63,738 bases of DNA, from the NCBI GenBank assembly GCA_021804565.1, contig JAJZHK010000010.1:1-63738 (forward strand), given 5' to 3'. The first letter of the stretch is position 1. Every line of letters starts with the position of its first letter. The notes beneath the pieces are model-generated. The model did not search any database, was not told the DNA's origin, and worked only from the letters and a program-made list of their open reading frames with translations. The translations under genes and the position numbers were made by a program. Of the stretch, positions 1 to 8,014 are shown one piece after another. This DNA is from Pseudomonadota bacterium. GTDB taxonomy: Bacteria > Pseudomonadota > Gammaproteobacteria > Pseudomonadales > Moraxellaceae.

Positions 1-2
1 GC

Positions 3-2180
3 ACACCCCCGCGTATCGATAGCATGCTCTATAACGGCGACCATCAACGTATCAACCTTGGCTACTCCGACACGCCGTGCTGGTTTCATGTTGGCCTGCA
101 CAATCTATCGGCGCAAATGGCACGTTGGGCGGTGCAGGTGGATGTCCCCAATGCCGACCATATCGATGCCATCGTCAACAATGCCGGCCACAGTGACAGC
201 TTCAGCCTGACCGATAGCCACTCCGAGCATCTTTTGACAGGTCGTCGCCATACGCTGCTCGTCGAAGCCCCCAGCGACGCCCAGATCGATCTTTGGCTAC
301 GGGTGCAATCCCGCTCTTACCTCAGCCTGGGTCTCAATGTCTCGAGCATCGACAACACCTTGCCGCGCAGTGCCCTGGAGAATACCGCCAACGGTCTGTT
401 CTATGGCGTCGGCCTGACCCTGTTTGTCCTCCACCTGCTCTTGTTCTTTGCCCTGCCTCGTCAGCGACGTTTAGCCTACCAGGCCTACCTCGCCTTGAGC
501 TGGCTCTATATCGCCCAGCAGCAGGGTGCGCTGGATCCCCTGCTGCAGGCTTTGAACAGCCCGCCCAGTCTGGCGACCCATCTACTGGCCATAGGCAGCG
601 CCTGGAGCGGTTTGCGGGCCTTGATCTCGCTGTTGCGCATCAATACCGGGGGCCAATTCCAGCGCCGCTTGCATATCGTCAGCGGCCTAGGATTGATCAT
701 CGCCCTGATGCCGCTGCTGCCGCTGCCGGTCGACTGGATCGCCCTGCCCTGTATCGTCTACGTTGACGCCTGTCTGCTCGCCTGCCTGAGCATCTGCGTC
801 TGGCATTGGCGCCAGGACAGGGAGCGGGCGATATACTGCCTGCTGGCATGGACACCCTTGTCGCTGCTCGGCATGATGCAGACCCTGATCGCCACCGGGC
901 TGATCGAAAGGGCACCGGTCACCACGGCTTTGCAGTGGGCGCTGATCTTTCAGCACCTCATCCTCTCGTTCCTGATCGTGATGCGTGTGCGGCAACTGGA
1001 AGAAGAAGCCGAATCCAAGGATCTGCGCAGCCGCCATGCCCTGGCGGAGAATGAAGCCAAGTCGGCTTTTCTGGCCACCATCAGCCACGAGATACGCACC
1101 CCCATGAATGGGGTGCTCGGCATCATCGAGCTCTTGCGCGATACACCTTTGAGTGCTCAGCAAAAAACCTATGTCAACACCGTCTACAACTCGGGACAGA
1201 CCCTGCTCGCCATCATCAACGACGTGCTCGACTACTCGAAAATCCAGGCCGGCATGCTGGAGCTCGAATCGACGTCCTTCGACCTGGAGTCCCTGGTCCA
1301 TGAGTGTGTGGCGATCTTCACCCCGCAAAGCCGGGAAAAAAAGGTCCCCATCGATATCGAATTCGCCGAAGGCACGCTCGCCGAACTGCGTGGCGACCCC
1401 CTACGCTTGCGCCAGATCCTGCTCAATTTGCTGAGTAATGCGCTTAAATTCACCGATAGCGGCAAGATCACAATCAAACTGCGCACCTTGGTGCTGAACA
1501 CCCAAAAAGTTCGGCTTGAATGCAGCGTGCAAGACACCGGTAGCGGCATAGAGGCCGAACAGTTGCCTCATCTTTTTCAGTATTTTCGGCAAGCCGACAG
1601 TTCAACCACCCGGCGTTATGGGGGGAGCGGACTGGGCCTGGCGATCTGCAAGCAGCTGACCGAGCTGATGGGAGGCTCGATCAGCGCCGAAAGTCACCCG
1701 CAGCAGGGGGCCTGTTTCAACTTCAACGTCATCTTGCAGATTGCCCCCAAAAAACCCACCCCGGCGAACACCGGGAAAAACCCCGCCGAAGCTGAAACCC
1801 GCCGCTTAAGCGGGCGCATTCTCCTGGTCGAAGACAACAAGGTCAATCAGATGGTGGTTCTTGGCATGCTGCGTAAGCTCGGCCTGCAAGCGGCGGTGGT
1901 CGAGAATGGCCTGCAGGCGGTCAGCTATGTCCAGGCCCATCCTGTACAGCTGATCCTGATGGATTGTGAAATGCCCATCATGGACGGCTATGAGGCGACG
2001 CGCCGTATCCGGCAACTGGAACAAACCCGTCAACGCCCAGCGTGCATCATTTTGGCGCTGACCGCTCATGCCATGCCCTATCACCGCGAAAGCTGTCTGG
2101 CCGCCGGCATGAACGATCACCTGACCAAACCCATCACCTTGGCCAAGCTGCAGACGCACCTGCTGCACTACCTGAGCTGA
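3..2180 (+). CDS. 7TMR-DISM hybrid sensor histidine kinase, 5' end cut by the window
   Basis: Membrane hybrid kinase that would sense a periplasmic ligand and relay phosphate internally. The frame is open to the left edge, so the true start lies outside; an ATG at 24 is probably internal. Order seen, numbering from that Met: a 7TMR-DISMED2-type extracellular beta domain (about 1-110), seven hydrophobic segments (about 125-330), HisKA with the phospho-acceptor H355 in ISHEIRTPMNG, an HATPase domain with the GSGLGLAI box, and a C-terminal receiver with acceptor D647 in LILMDCEMPIMDG. No output domain follows the receiver, so the phosphate probably passes to an Hpt protein or diffusible regulator elsewhere. 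Another 7TMR-DISM protein sits at 49 kb. The family is certain; the stimulus is unknown. Confidence 0.93.
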   Translation, partial: TPPRIDSMLYNGDHQRINLGYSDTPCWFHVGLHNLSAQMARWAVQVDVPNADHIDAIVNNAGHSDSFSLTDSHSEHLLTGRRHTLLVEAPSDAQIDLWLRVQSRSYLSLGLNVSSIDNTLPRSALENTANGLFYGVGLTLFVLHLLLFFALPRQRRLAYQAYLALSWLYIAQQQGALDPLLQALNSPPSLATHLLAIGSAWSGLRALISLLRINTGGQFQRRLHIVSGLGLIIALMPLLPLPVDWIALPCIVYVDACLLACLSICVWHWRQDRERAIYCLLAWTPLSLLGMMQTLIATGLIERAPVTTALQWALIFQHLILSFLIVMRVRQLEEEAESKDLRSRHALAENEAKSAFLATISHEIRTPMNGVLGIIELLRDTPLSAQQKTYVNTVYNSGQTLLAIINDVLDYSKIQAGMLELESTSFDLESLVHECVAIFTPQSREKKVPIDIEFAEGTLAELRGDPLRLRQILLNLLSNALKFTDSGKITIKLRTLVLNTQKVRLECSVQDTGSGIEAEQLPHLFQYFRQADSSTTRRYGGSGLGLAICKQLTELMGGSISAESHPQQGACFNFNVILQIAPKKPTPANTGKNPAEAETRRLSGRILLVEDNKVNQMVVLGMLRKLGLQAAVVENGLQAVSYVQAHPVQLILMDCEMPIMDGYEATRRIRQLEQTRQRPACIILALTAHAMPYHRESCLAAGMNDHLTKPITLAKLQTHLLHYLS

Positions 2181-2246
2181 AGCTGGCATTTGCGTTTACA
2201 TCATGGCCTGCTTTGGGTAGCTTATGCAGCCTGACAGGGGAGCATC

Positions 2247-2789
2247 ATGGAATCATCTTATCGCGACATACTCTTGGCTCTGGGTGAAGATCCTGAGCGT
2301 CCCGGACTGAAAGACACCCCGGCGCGGGCGGCAAAGGCCATGCGCTATCTGACCAAGGGCTACAGCGAAGGCCTTGAGGACATCGTCAACCAGGCCATCT
2401 TTCCTTCACAGAACGATGAGATGGTGCTGGTCAAAGACATCGAGTTCTACTCCCTGTGCGAGCACCATCTGCTGCCCTTCCTGGGCAAGGCGCACGTTGC
2501 CTACCTGCCCTCAGGCAAGGTTCTGGGCCTGTCCAAGATAGCGCGCATCGTCGATATGTACGCGCGCCGCCTGCAAGTACAGGAAGACCTGACCTTGCAG
2601 ATCGCCGAGGCGATGATGGAGGTCACCCAGGCGCGGGGCGTCGGCGTCGTGCTTGAGGCACGGCACCTCTGCATGATGATGCGCGGTGTCGAAAAACAGG
2701 CCTCATCGATGAAAACCTCGGTCATGCTCGGTCGCTTTCGCAACGATGCACGCACCCGTGAAGAGTTCCTGTCGCTGATCAGCCACTGA
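2247..2789 (+). CDS. folE: GTP cyclohydrolase I (FolE)
   Basis: Cytoplasmic zinc enzyme that converts GTP to 7,8-dihydroneopterin triphosphate and formate, the first step of tetrahydrofolate synthesis (the same product also feeds queuosine). The 180-residue length fits the short bacterial FolE. Zinc ligands are visible: C71 and H74 in [10 protein letters not shown] and C142 in RHLCMMMRG. The substrate-binding [19 protein letters not shown] stretch is also intact. The ATG is preceded by AGGGGAGC. The gene stands alone, 66 bp after the kinase, and converges on recR with a 3-bp gap, so no separate terminator fits between them. Confidence 0.97.
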   Translation: MESSYRDILLALGEDPERPGLKDTPARAAKAMRYLTKGYSEGLEDIVNQAIFPSQNDEMVLVKDIEFYSLCEHHLLPFLGKAHVAYLPSGKVLGLSKIARIVDMYARRLQVQEDLTLQIAEAMMEVTQARGVGVVLEARHLCMMMRGVEKQASSMKTSVMLGRFRNDARTREEFLSLISH

Positions 2790-2792
2790 GGC

Positions 2793-3392
2793 TTAGCCCA
2801 GCGACCAGCTCTGGCGCCCCTGCAGGGCGTGCGCCAGCGTATGGCTGTCGAGTGCATCGAGATCACTGCCCATGGGGACCCCCTGGGCAATACGGGTCAG
2901 TCGCACCGGCAAGCCCTGCAGTGCATCGCGCAGGTACATGCAGGTGGTTTCGCCCTCCAAGGTCGCGTGGGTGGCCAGAATCAGCTCCTCCACCTCGCCT
3001 TGCCGCACCCTTTGCAGCAGGATGGGCAGACCCAGCTCCTGGGGGCCTATGCCATCGAGCGGCGAAAGATGACCGTGCAGCACGAAATACAGACCCTGAT
3101 AAATACCGCTGGACTCGATGGCCTGCACGTCCATGGGAGTTTCAACCACACAGAGCTGCTGTTTTTGCCTTTCCGTCGACGCGCACAGCGTGCAGCGGGG
3201 ACTTTCACTGAAGTCGCGACAACTCTCGCAGTAAGCCACTTCACGCATAGCCCGCTCAAGCACCTGGGCCAGACGCAAGCCCCCCTCGCGCTGACGCTGC
3301 AAAAGATGCAAAGCTGCACGCTGCGCCGAACGCGGACCGACGCCAGGGAGGACCCGCAAGGCCTGGATGAGTTCTACGATCAAAGGGCTCAT
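2793..3392 (-). CDS. recR: Recombination mediator RecR
   Basis: RecR works with RecO (and RecF) to load RecA on SSB-coated gaps. Visible parts of the 199 residues: an N-terminal helix-hairpin-helix with LPGVGPRSAQR, a four-cysteine zinc finger (CESC then CTLC, about 55-70), and a Toprim domain beginning CVVETPMDVQAIE. Length is standard (about 200). Its ATG overlaps the ybaB stop in an ATGA arrangement, so it is translationally coupled as the last gene of dnaX-ybaB-recR, the usual order in proteobacteria. Confidence 0.97.
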   Translation of the reverse strand: MSPLIVELIQALRVLPGVGPRSAQRAALHLLQRQREGGLRLAQVLERAMREVAYCESCRDFSESPRCTLCASTERQKQQLCVVETPMDVQAIESSGIYQGLYFVLHGHLSPLDGIGPQELGLPILLQRVRQGEVEELILATHATLEGETTCMYLRDALQGLPVRLTRIAQGVPMGSDLDALDSHTLAHALQGRQSWSLG

Positions 3393-3721
3393 CAGAAGGG
3401 CAACTTGAAGCCTGGGGGCAGCCCCATGCCTGAGCCCAGCTGCTCCATACGCTGCTGGCTCTGCTCCTCGACCTTGCGCACCGCGTCATTGATCGCGGCG
3501 GCGATGAGGTCTTCGATGAACTCGCGATCTTCCTGCAAAAGCGCTGGATCGAGCTGGACACGCCTGACATCATGGCGTCCATTCATGGTGACCTTCACCA
3601 GACCGGCGCCGGACTCGCCGCTGATTTCCAAGGCGGCCAGTTCTTCTTGCACCGCCGCCATTTTCTTTTGCATCTGCTCTTGCATACGCTGCGCCTGGCG
3701 CATCATTTCCTGTAAGTTCAC
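3392..3721 (-). CDS. ybaB: YbaB/EbfC family nucleoid-associated protein
   Basis: Small DNA-binding dimer of the YbaB/EbfC family. The N-terminal helix is rich in Met and Gln ([16 protein letters not shown]), followed by the conserved core [20 protein letters not shown] and a C-terminal helix. It has 109 residues, normal for the family. I read a GTG start at 3721, preceded by AGGTGAT; the next in-frame ATGs lie inside the conserved first helix. It is sandwiched between dnaX (21 bp upstream) and recR (ATGA overlap), the standard operon. Confidence 0.95.
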   Translation of the reverse strand: MNLQEMMRQAQRMQEQMQKKMAAVQEELAALEISGESGAGLVKVTMNGRHDVRRVQLDPALLQEDREFIEDLIAAAINDAVRKVEEQSQQRMEQLGSGMGLPPGFKLPF

Positions 3722-3742
3722 ATCATCACCTGTTGCGACCGA

Positions 3743-5341
3743 TCAATCCTCACGACGCAGACCATCCGAAATGATCTGCGCACCAAAATGCTGTTGGAAG
3801 GCCTGCACGACCTCATGCGCGGCGACGCTCTGCTGATAACGCGCTTCGGCCTGTTTTTGGGCTTCTTTTTGCAATTTATCCGGCGTGCGTATCAAGCCAT
3901 CGACGTAGACCACCTGTAAGGGCGCTGAACGGCCCTGCAAGTCCTGCAAGCGCTGCTGCAACTGGGCTTGCAGATCGTCATGGAAAAGACTGCTCAGACC
4001 CTGGGGAATCTGCAGTTGCCAGCCTTGCTCCAAGGGCAACAGCAAGCTCTGCATGGCGACCGCGAGCAAAGCACTCTCCAGATGCATCTGTTCGATCATC
4101 GCCTGCCAGCGCACACAGACGTCATCGGCGGGTGCCGATCCGGCGACGGATACCGCCGGCGCTGCCATGGCCTGTGGCCCGGGGGTGCGTGGCGCCTCGC
4201 GCTGCGCCTGAGGGGCCGACGCCAGCGTAGCGCCCGCCGGCTGTGTCGGCGCGGCCGCCAGGGGCTCCAGGGATAAAGGCTGAAAAGCCAACATCCGCAT
4301 CAAGGTCATCTCAAAGCCGGAACGGGCATCGTAGGCCTGAGGAAAATCACGCCGTCCCTGCAGCACGATCTGGTACATCAGCTGCAGCTCTTCAGCCGCC
4401 CAGCGTCCGGCCAGCTCCTGCAAAGCCACGTCGGCAACCCGCTGCGGCAACAACTGCGCCAGGGCGAGCTGATGAAGGAGATCGAGCAGGTCAGCCAGCA
4501 CGACATACCAGTCCAGGGACTGTTCGGCCATGGCATCGACGATGGCAAAAGCCGCTGTCGCATCCGCCGCCGCGACAGCGCTCAGCAAAGCCAAAGACTT
4601 ATGCCGGTCTACCGTCCCCAGCATGGACGCCACATCGTCGGCTTTGAGCTGACCATGACCGTAAGCGATCGCCTGATCGGTCAGCGACAGGGCGTCGCGC
4701 ATCGAACCGTCCGCTGCACGGGCCAGCAGGCGCAAGGCCGTTTCATCGCAGGCGATCATCTCGCGCTCCAGAATCTGCCCCAGGTGCTGGACGATGCGCT
4801 CTTGCGTCATCGGCTTGAGGGCAAACTGCAGACAGCGCGAGAGTATGGTCACCGGCAGTTTCTGCGGATCGGTCGTCGCCAGCAGAAACTTGACATGAGG
4901 GGGGGGCTCTTCCAGGGTTTTCAACAGTGCGTTGAAACTGCTCGTCGAGAGCATATGCACTTCGTCGATCAGATACACCTTGTAGCGTCCGCGCGTCGGT
5001 GCGTACTGGACGTTGTCGAGGATCTCGCGGGTATCTTCCACTTTGGTACGCGAAGCCGCGTCGATTTCGATAAGGTCGACGTAACGTCCCTCGACGATTT
5101 CCCGGCAGGTGGCGCATTCACCACAAGGGTGTGAGCTGATGCCTGTCTCACAGTTGAGGCAGGTCGCCAGGATGCGCGCTATCGTCGTTTTACCAACCCC
5201 GCGGGTGCCCGTAAACAGATAGGCATGGTGCAGCCGCCCCTGGTCCAAACCATGGATCAGCGCCCGCGCCACATGCTCCTGGCCGACAAGTTCACGAAAA
5301 TTGCGCGGCCGGTATTGGCGGGCCAGCACCTGGTAGGACAT
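3743..5341 (-). CDS. dnaX: DNA polymerase III subunit tau (DnaX)
   Basis: Clamp-loader ATPase and replisome organiser, 532 residues. AAA+ features in order: MSYQVLARQYRPRNF start, Walker A GTRGVGKTT (about 46-54), a four-Cys zinc module (CLNC, CGECATC), Walker B LIDEVHML, and SRC arginine finger region in ILSRCLQF. A Pro/Ala/Gln-rich linker (about 365-410) precedes the tau C-terminal domain. The ATG at 5341 is chosen because AAGGA lies just upstream; a TTG 15 bp further up also keeps frame. I did not find an obvious A-rich slippery heptamer for programmed gamma production. First gene of dnaX-ybaB-recR. Confidence 0.95.
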   Translation of the reverse strand: MSYQVLARQYRPRNFRELVGQEHVARALIHGLDQGRLHHAYLFTGTRGVGKTTIARILATCLNCETGISSHPCGECATCREIVEGRYVDLIEIDAASRTKVEDTREILDNVQYAPTRGRYKVYLIDEVHMLSTSSFNALLKTLEEPPPHVKFLLATTDPQKLPVTILSRCLQFALKPMTQERIVQHLGQILEREMIACDETALRLLARAADGSMRDALSLTDQAIAYGHGQLKADDVASMLGTVDRHKSLALLSAVAAADATAAFAIVDAMAEQSLDWYVVLADLLDLLHQLALAQLLPQRVADVALQELAGRWAAEELQLMYQIVLQGRRDFPQAYDARSGFEMTLMRMLAFQPLSLEPLAAAPTQPAGATLASAPQAQREAPRTPGPQAMAAPAVSVAGSAPADDVCVRWQAMIEQMHLESALLAVAMQSLLLPLEQGWQLQIPQGLSSLFHDDLQAQLQQRLQDLQGRSAPLQVVYVDGLIRTPDKLQKEAQKQAEARYQQSVAAHEVVQAFQQHFGAQIISDGLRRED

Positions 5342-5481
5342 CGGTCCTTCTCCCAACCTGAGCGAAGGCCTATGCTAGCGCATCCTGTCCTGACACGAAA
5401 CCATCCCCTGGCGCTTCTTGCTCCCATCCGGACAGGCTCCAGTCCGCCTCCCTGACATCGGCGCGGCATCGCAAAAAGTTC

Positions 5482-5510
5482 TGGACAAGCGTCACTTCTA
5501 TTCATAAAAT
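5482..5510 (+). promoter_or_regulatory. Probable sigma-70 promoter of tRNA-Val
   Basis: TGGACA (5482-5487), 17-nt spacer, TAAAAT (5505-5510). The predicted start near 5517 is about 12 nt before the mature tRNA 5' end. Confidence 0.6.
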
Positions 5511-5528
5511 GGCCGCCTCTTATGAGAC

Positions 5529-5605
5529 AGGCGATTAGCTCAGTTGGTTAGAGCACCACCTTGACATGGTGGGGGTCGTTGGTTCGAATCCAATATCGCC
5601 TACCA
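5529..5605 (+). tRNA. tRNA-Val(GAC)
   Basis: Complete cloverleaf of 77 nt including encoded CCA. Acceptor AGGCGAT pairs fully with ATCGCCT. Anticodon stem CCACC/GGTGG encloses the loop TTGACAT, giving anticodon GAC at 5563-5565, which reads valine GUC/GUU codons. T-arm GGTTCGAATCC is standard. The gene stands alone between divergent dnaX and convergent ccmI; no clear intrinsic terminator follows. Confidence 0.98.
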
Positions 5606-5770
5606 CTCTTCTTCGCCTGCGCCGCACAAATCTTCTGCTGTAGTTCTGCAAAAAACATAAAAAACTTAAAGACATCCTGCGGGATGGCCGCGCGCAGCTC
5701 CAGCTTTTTCCAGGCTCCATCATCGCCTACTCCAGCCTGGAGCCTGTCCTCAGGCCCAGGCTGGTGACGA

Positions 5771-7015
5771 TCAGGGCAGGCGCTGATTGATCAGCAGGTG
5801 GATATGTTGCTCACCCACCGTGCTGCTGAACACCGCCGGTGAAACCCAGTCACCCGACTGCGGCAAGGCCTGGCCCTGACGAGAAATCAACGCCGACACC
5901 TTGACCTGCGCGAAATTGGACAGGCGCAAAGCCGGCATCATCGCCATGCTGTCATCGAGCACCACCTCAGCCGGTGCCGCACTCAAGCTGTAGCGCGCCA
6001 CGGCCAGGGGCATGGGAGGGCCCTGCACCGCCTTGGCAAAGACGAACAGCGTGGCCCCGGCCGCCTGGGCCCGTAGCGATGCCGGGATTGCCACGGTCAC
6101 GTCCAGCTTGGCCACCTGACCGGCATTTTTGATGTCAGCCGCGGCACGCGCAACGGCGTCTTGGCGATGGGCCTCGAGGACTTGGCGATCATGGCCCTGC
6201 AAACCGCTGTCCGGCGCTGCCAACAGTGCATCATACAAAGGTATCGCACGCGCATAATCCCCGACATTGTAAGAGCCTTCTGCCAACATCAGCTGCGCCG
6301 GCAGCAACTGCGGCGACTGCTTGAGCAGGGACTCGAGCAGGTCTCGCGTCGAGGCATCCAGCTGACCGTCACTGGCTTCCAGCTGGGCTTGTGCCAACGG
6401 CAGCTCGATGCCCACCTGCCCTGGATGCAGTTGATTGGCGTGCGCAAACGCCAAGGCGGCGATGTCCGGCGCATGCAGCTGTTCATAGCTCATGCCCAGG
6501 CCGGCCCACAGGTCAGCGCGTCCCGGGTCAGCGGCAACGCGGGTCTGCAGAACACGTACAAAATCGGGCAGGCCGTAGGATTTATTGTTCTGCGGTGGCT
6601 GACCCTTGAGCACGCGATCGACGTCGGGCCCAACCAAGGCCTCCACCTTCCACCACGTCGCCAGGGCCGGATCGAACCACAGCGCAGCATAGAGACCGAC
6701 GCCGAGCAGCACCAGCAGCAAAGCCACCGCCAGTCCCCAAACGCGGCTTTGTGCCGCGGCGGCAGCCTGTGCATCAGCACCTTGCCGCTCATCGGCCAGC
6801 AAGGTGCGCGCCAACTCCTCGAGCAGTGCAGCATGCTCCTCGGCCGTCAGCTCCTCAGCGAGCAGATCCTGGTCGAGCTCACGACGCCGCTCCTCATAGA
6901 CCGAACGATCGAGGGCACGAACGCTGAGCTCCTGGCGGGATGGCCGAAGCCACAGCGGGCGCGAGACCCAGGCGGCGGTCAAAATGGCGATCAACAATAC
7001 AGCGAAAAAAAACAT
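5771..7015 (-). CDS. ccmI: Cytochrome c maturation protein CcmI (CycH)
   Basis: Inner-membrane apocytochrome c chaperone that hands apoprotein to the CcmFH heme ligation complex. The 414 residues show an N-terminal TM (MFFFAVLLIAILTAAW), a cytoplasmic helical loop with the YEERRRELDQDLLAEE pattern typical of CcmI, a second TM (about 95-115, LAVALLLVLLGVGLYAAL) and a TPR-like periplasmic domain (about 160-300) followed by a beta-rich C-terminus. I start at the ATG at 7015, which has GAGGAG in front and leaves one base between it and the ccmH stop; an upstream in-frame start would run into ccmH. Last gene of ccmFGHI. Confidence 0.93.
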   Translation of the reverse strand: MFFFAVLLIAILTAAWVSRPLWLRPSRQELSVRALDRSVYEERRRELDQDLLAEELTAEEHAALLEELARTLLADERQGADAQAAAAAQSRVWGLAVALLLVLLGVGLYAALWFDPALATWWKVEALVGPDVDRVLKGQPPQNNKSYGLPDFVRVLQTRVAADPGRADLWAGLGMSYEQLHAPDIAALAFAHANQLHPGQVGIELPLAQAQLEASDGQLDASTRDLLESLLKQSPQLLPAQLMLAEGSYNVGDYARAIPLYDALLAAPDSGLQGHDRQVLEAHRQDAVARAAADIKNAGQVAKLDVTVAIPASLRAQAAGATLFVFAKAVQGPPMPLAVARYSLSAAPAEVVLDDSMAMMPALRLSNFAQVKVSALISRQGQALPQSGDWVSPAVFSSTVGEQHIHLLINQRLP

Positions 7016-7016
7016 A

Positions 7017-7484
7017 TCAGCTCCTCGGCTCACGCGCAGCAAGCAGCTTCTGCAGACGCTCTTGCTCGGCTGGATCAAGTACCGGCAAACCCTGACTGTT
7101 TTTGCGCCGGATACTGCGCCATAACACCGCCACCACCGCGATCAGGAGCAGCCATGGCCCGACCCACAACACCAGGGTGCCCGGCCGCAGGGGCGGCTTA
7201 TAGGTGATGAAATCGCCGTAGCGGGCGATGAGAAAACTGCGGATCTGTGCGTCACTCTTGCCCTCCTGCAACATGATGTAGGTGCGGTCTTTGAGATCGC
7301 GGGCGATCGGAGCATCGGAACCGGCCAGCGACTCATTTTGACAACGCGGGCAGCGCAGTTCCTCGGTCAAGTGACGAAAACGCGCTTCCTGTTGCGGCGA
7401 GGTGAAGGTGTAGGCGTCGACACTCGACCATGACGCCATCGACCACAGCAGCGTGCCCAGCACACAAAACAGTCTGTAACTCAT
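7017..7484 (-). CDS. ccmH: Cytochrome c maturation protein CcmH (CcmL-type thioredoxin-like reductant)
   Basis: Membrane-anchored thiol protein that reduces or holds the CXXCH motif of apocytochrome c. The 155 residues have a signal/TM start (MSYRLFCVLGTLLWSMASW), the family motif LRCPRCQNESLAGSDAPIA with the redox CPRC pair, and a C-terminal TM (VLWVGPWLLLIAVVAVLW). The ATG at 7484 overlaps the dsbE stop (ATGA). This is the short CcmH form, with the TPR part encoded separately as ccmI. Confidence 0.95.
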   Translation of the reverse strand: MSYRLFCVLGTLLWSMASWSSVDAYTFTSPQQEARFRHLTEELRCPRCQNESLAGSDAPIARDLKDRTYIMLQEGKSDAQIRSFLIARYGDFITYKPPLRPGTLVLWVGPWLLLIAVVAVLWRSIRRKNSQGLPVLDPAEQERLQKLLAAREPRS

Positions 7485-8014
7485 GGCCGCCAGCCCTGGC
7501 GCTCGAGCACCGGCTTGAGTTGCTGTTGCCATATCTGTTCATCGATAGGGCCATCCATGTGATAACGGATGACACCCTGGGCATCGACGATCAGTGTTTC
7601 CGGCGCACCTGTAACCCCCAGGTCGACACCAAAGTCACCGACCGCATCACTGACCACTTGACGATAGGGATTGCCGCGCCGAGACAGATCATCGAGACCG
7701 GCATTACGCTGGTCTTTATAGAGCACGCCATAGATGGGGACCCCTGCCTGGGCCATGCGCATCAACTGTGCGTGTTCCTGGGCGCAGGCGGTGCACCAGG
7801 TCGCCCAGATATTGAGCAAATAAGGGTGTCCCCGCCAGGCCTGCGGACTGACTTGCTGGCCGGGCTGAGCCAGGTCAGGCAGGGAAAAAGCCGGCAAGGG
7901 CTGATTGAGCAAGGAGAAGGTGTCGACATCAGGGTTACGACCATTTTGTCGCGCCAGAAACACCATGCCGGCGATAAAAATCAGCAGGGGAACGATAAAA
8001 AGGCTTTTTTTCAT
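7481..8014 (-). CDS. dsbE: Thiol:disulfide interchange protein DsbE/CcmG
   Basis: Periplasmic membrane-tethered thioredoxin that keeps apocytochrome c cysteines reduced for heme attachment. It has 177 residues with an N-terminal anchor (LFIVPLLIFIAGMVFLA) and a thioredoxin fold with active site C74-T-A-C77 in the motif ATWCTACAQEH, then GVLYKDQRNAG and the cis-Pro loop GAPETLIVD. The central dipeptide TA differs from the WCPTC or WCEPC sites I know for most CcmG proteins. It overlaps ccmF upstream (ATGA) and ccmH downstream, so translation is probably coupled. Confidence 0.94.
   Translation of the reverse strand: MKKSLFIVPLLIFIAGMVFLARQNGRNPDVDTFSLLNQPLPAFSLPDLAQPGQQVSPQAWRGHPYLLNIWATWCTACAQEHAQLMRMAQAGVPIYGVLYKDQRNAGLDDLSRRGNPYRQVVSDAVGDFGVDLGVTGAPETLIVDAQGVIRYHMDGPIDEQIWQQQLKPVLERQGWRP

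Noticed and set aside
2829..3836. A 335-codon plus-strand frame
   Set aside because: Antisense to recR, ybaB and the end of dnaX.
3743..5341. Programmed frameshift site in dnaX
   Set aside because: No A-AAA-AAG-type heptamer with a downstream hairpin was found where the E. coli site would lie.
5561..5767. A 68-codon plus-strand frame beginning in tRNA-Val
   Set aside because: It starts inside the tRNA anticodon arm and has no ribosome site or similarity.
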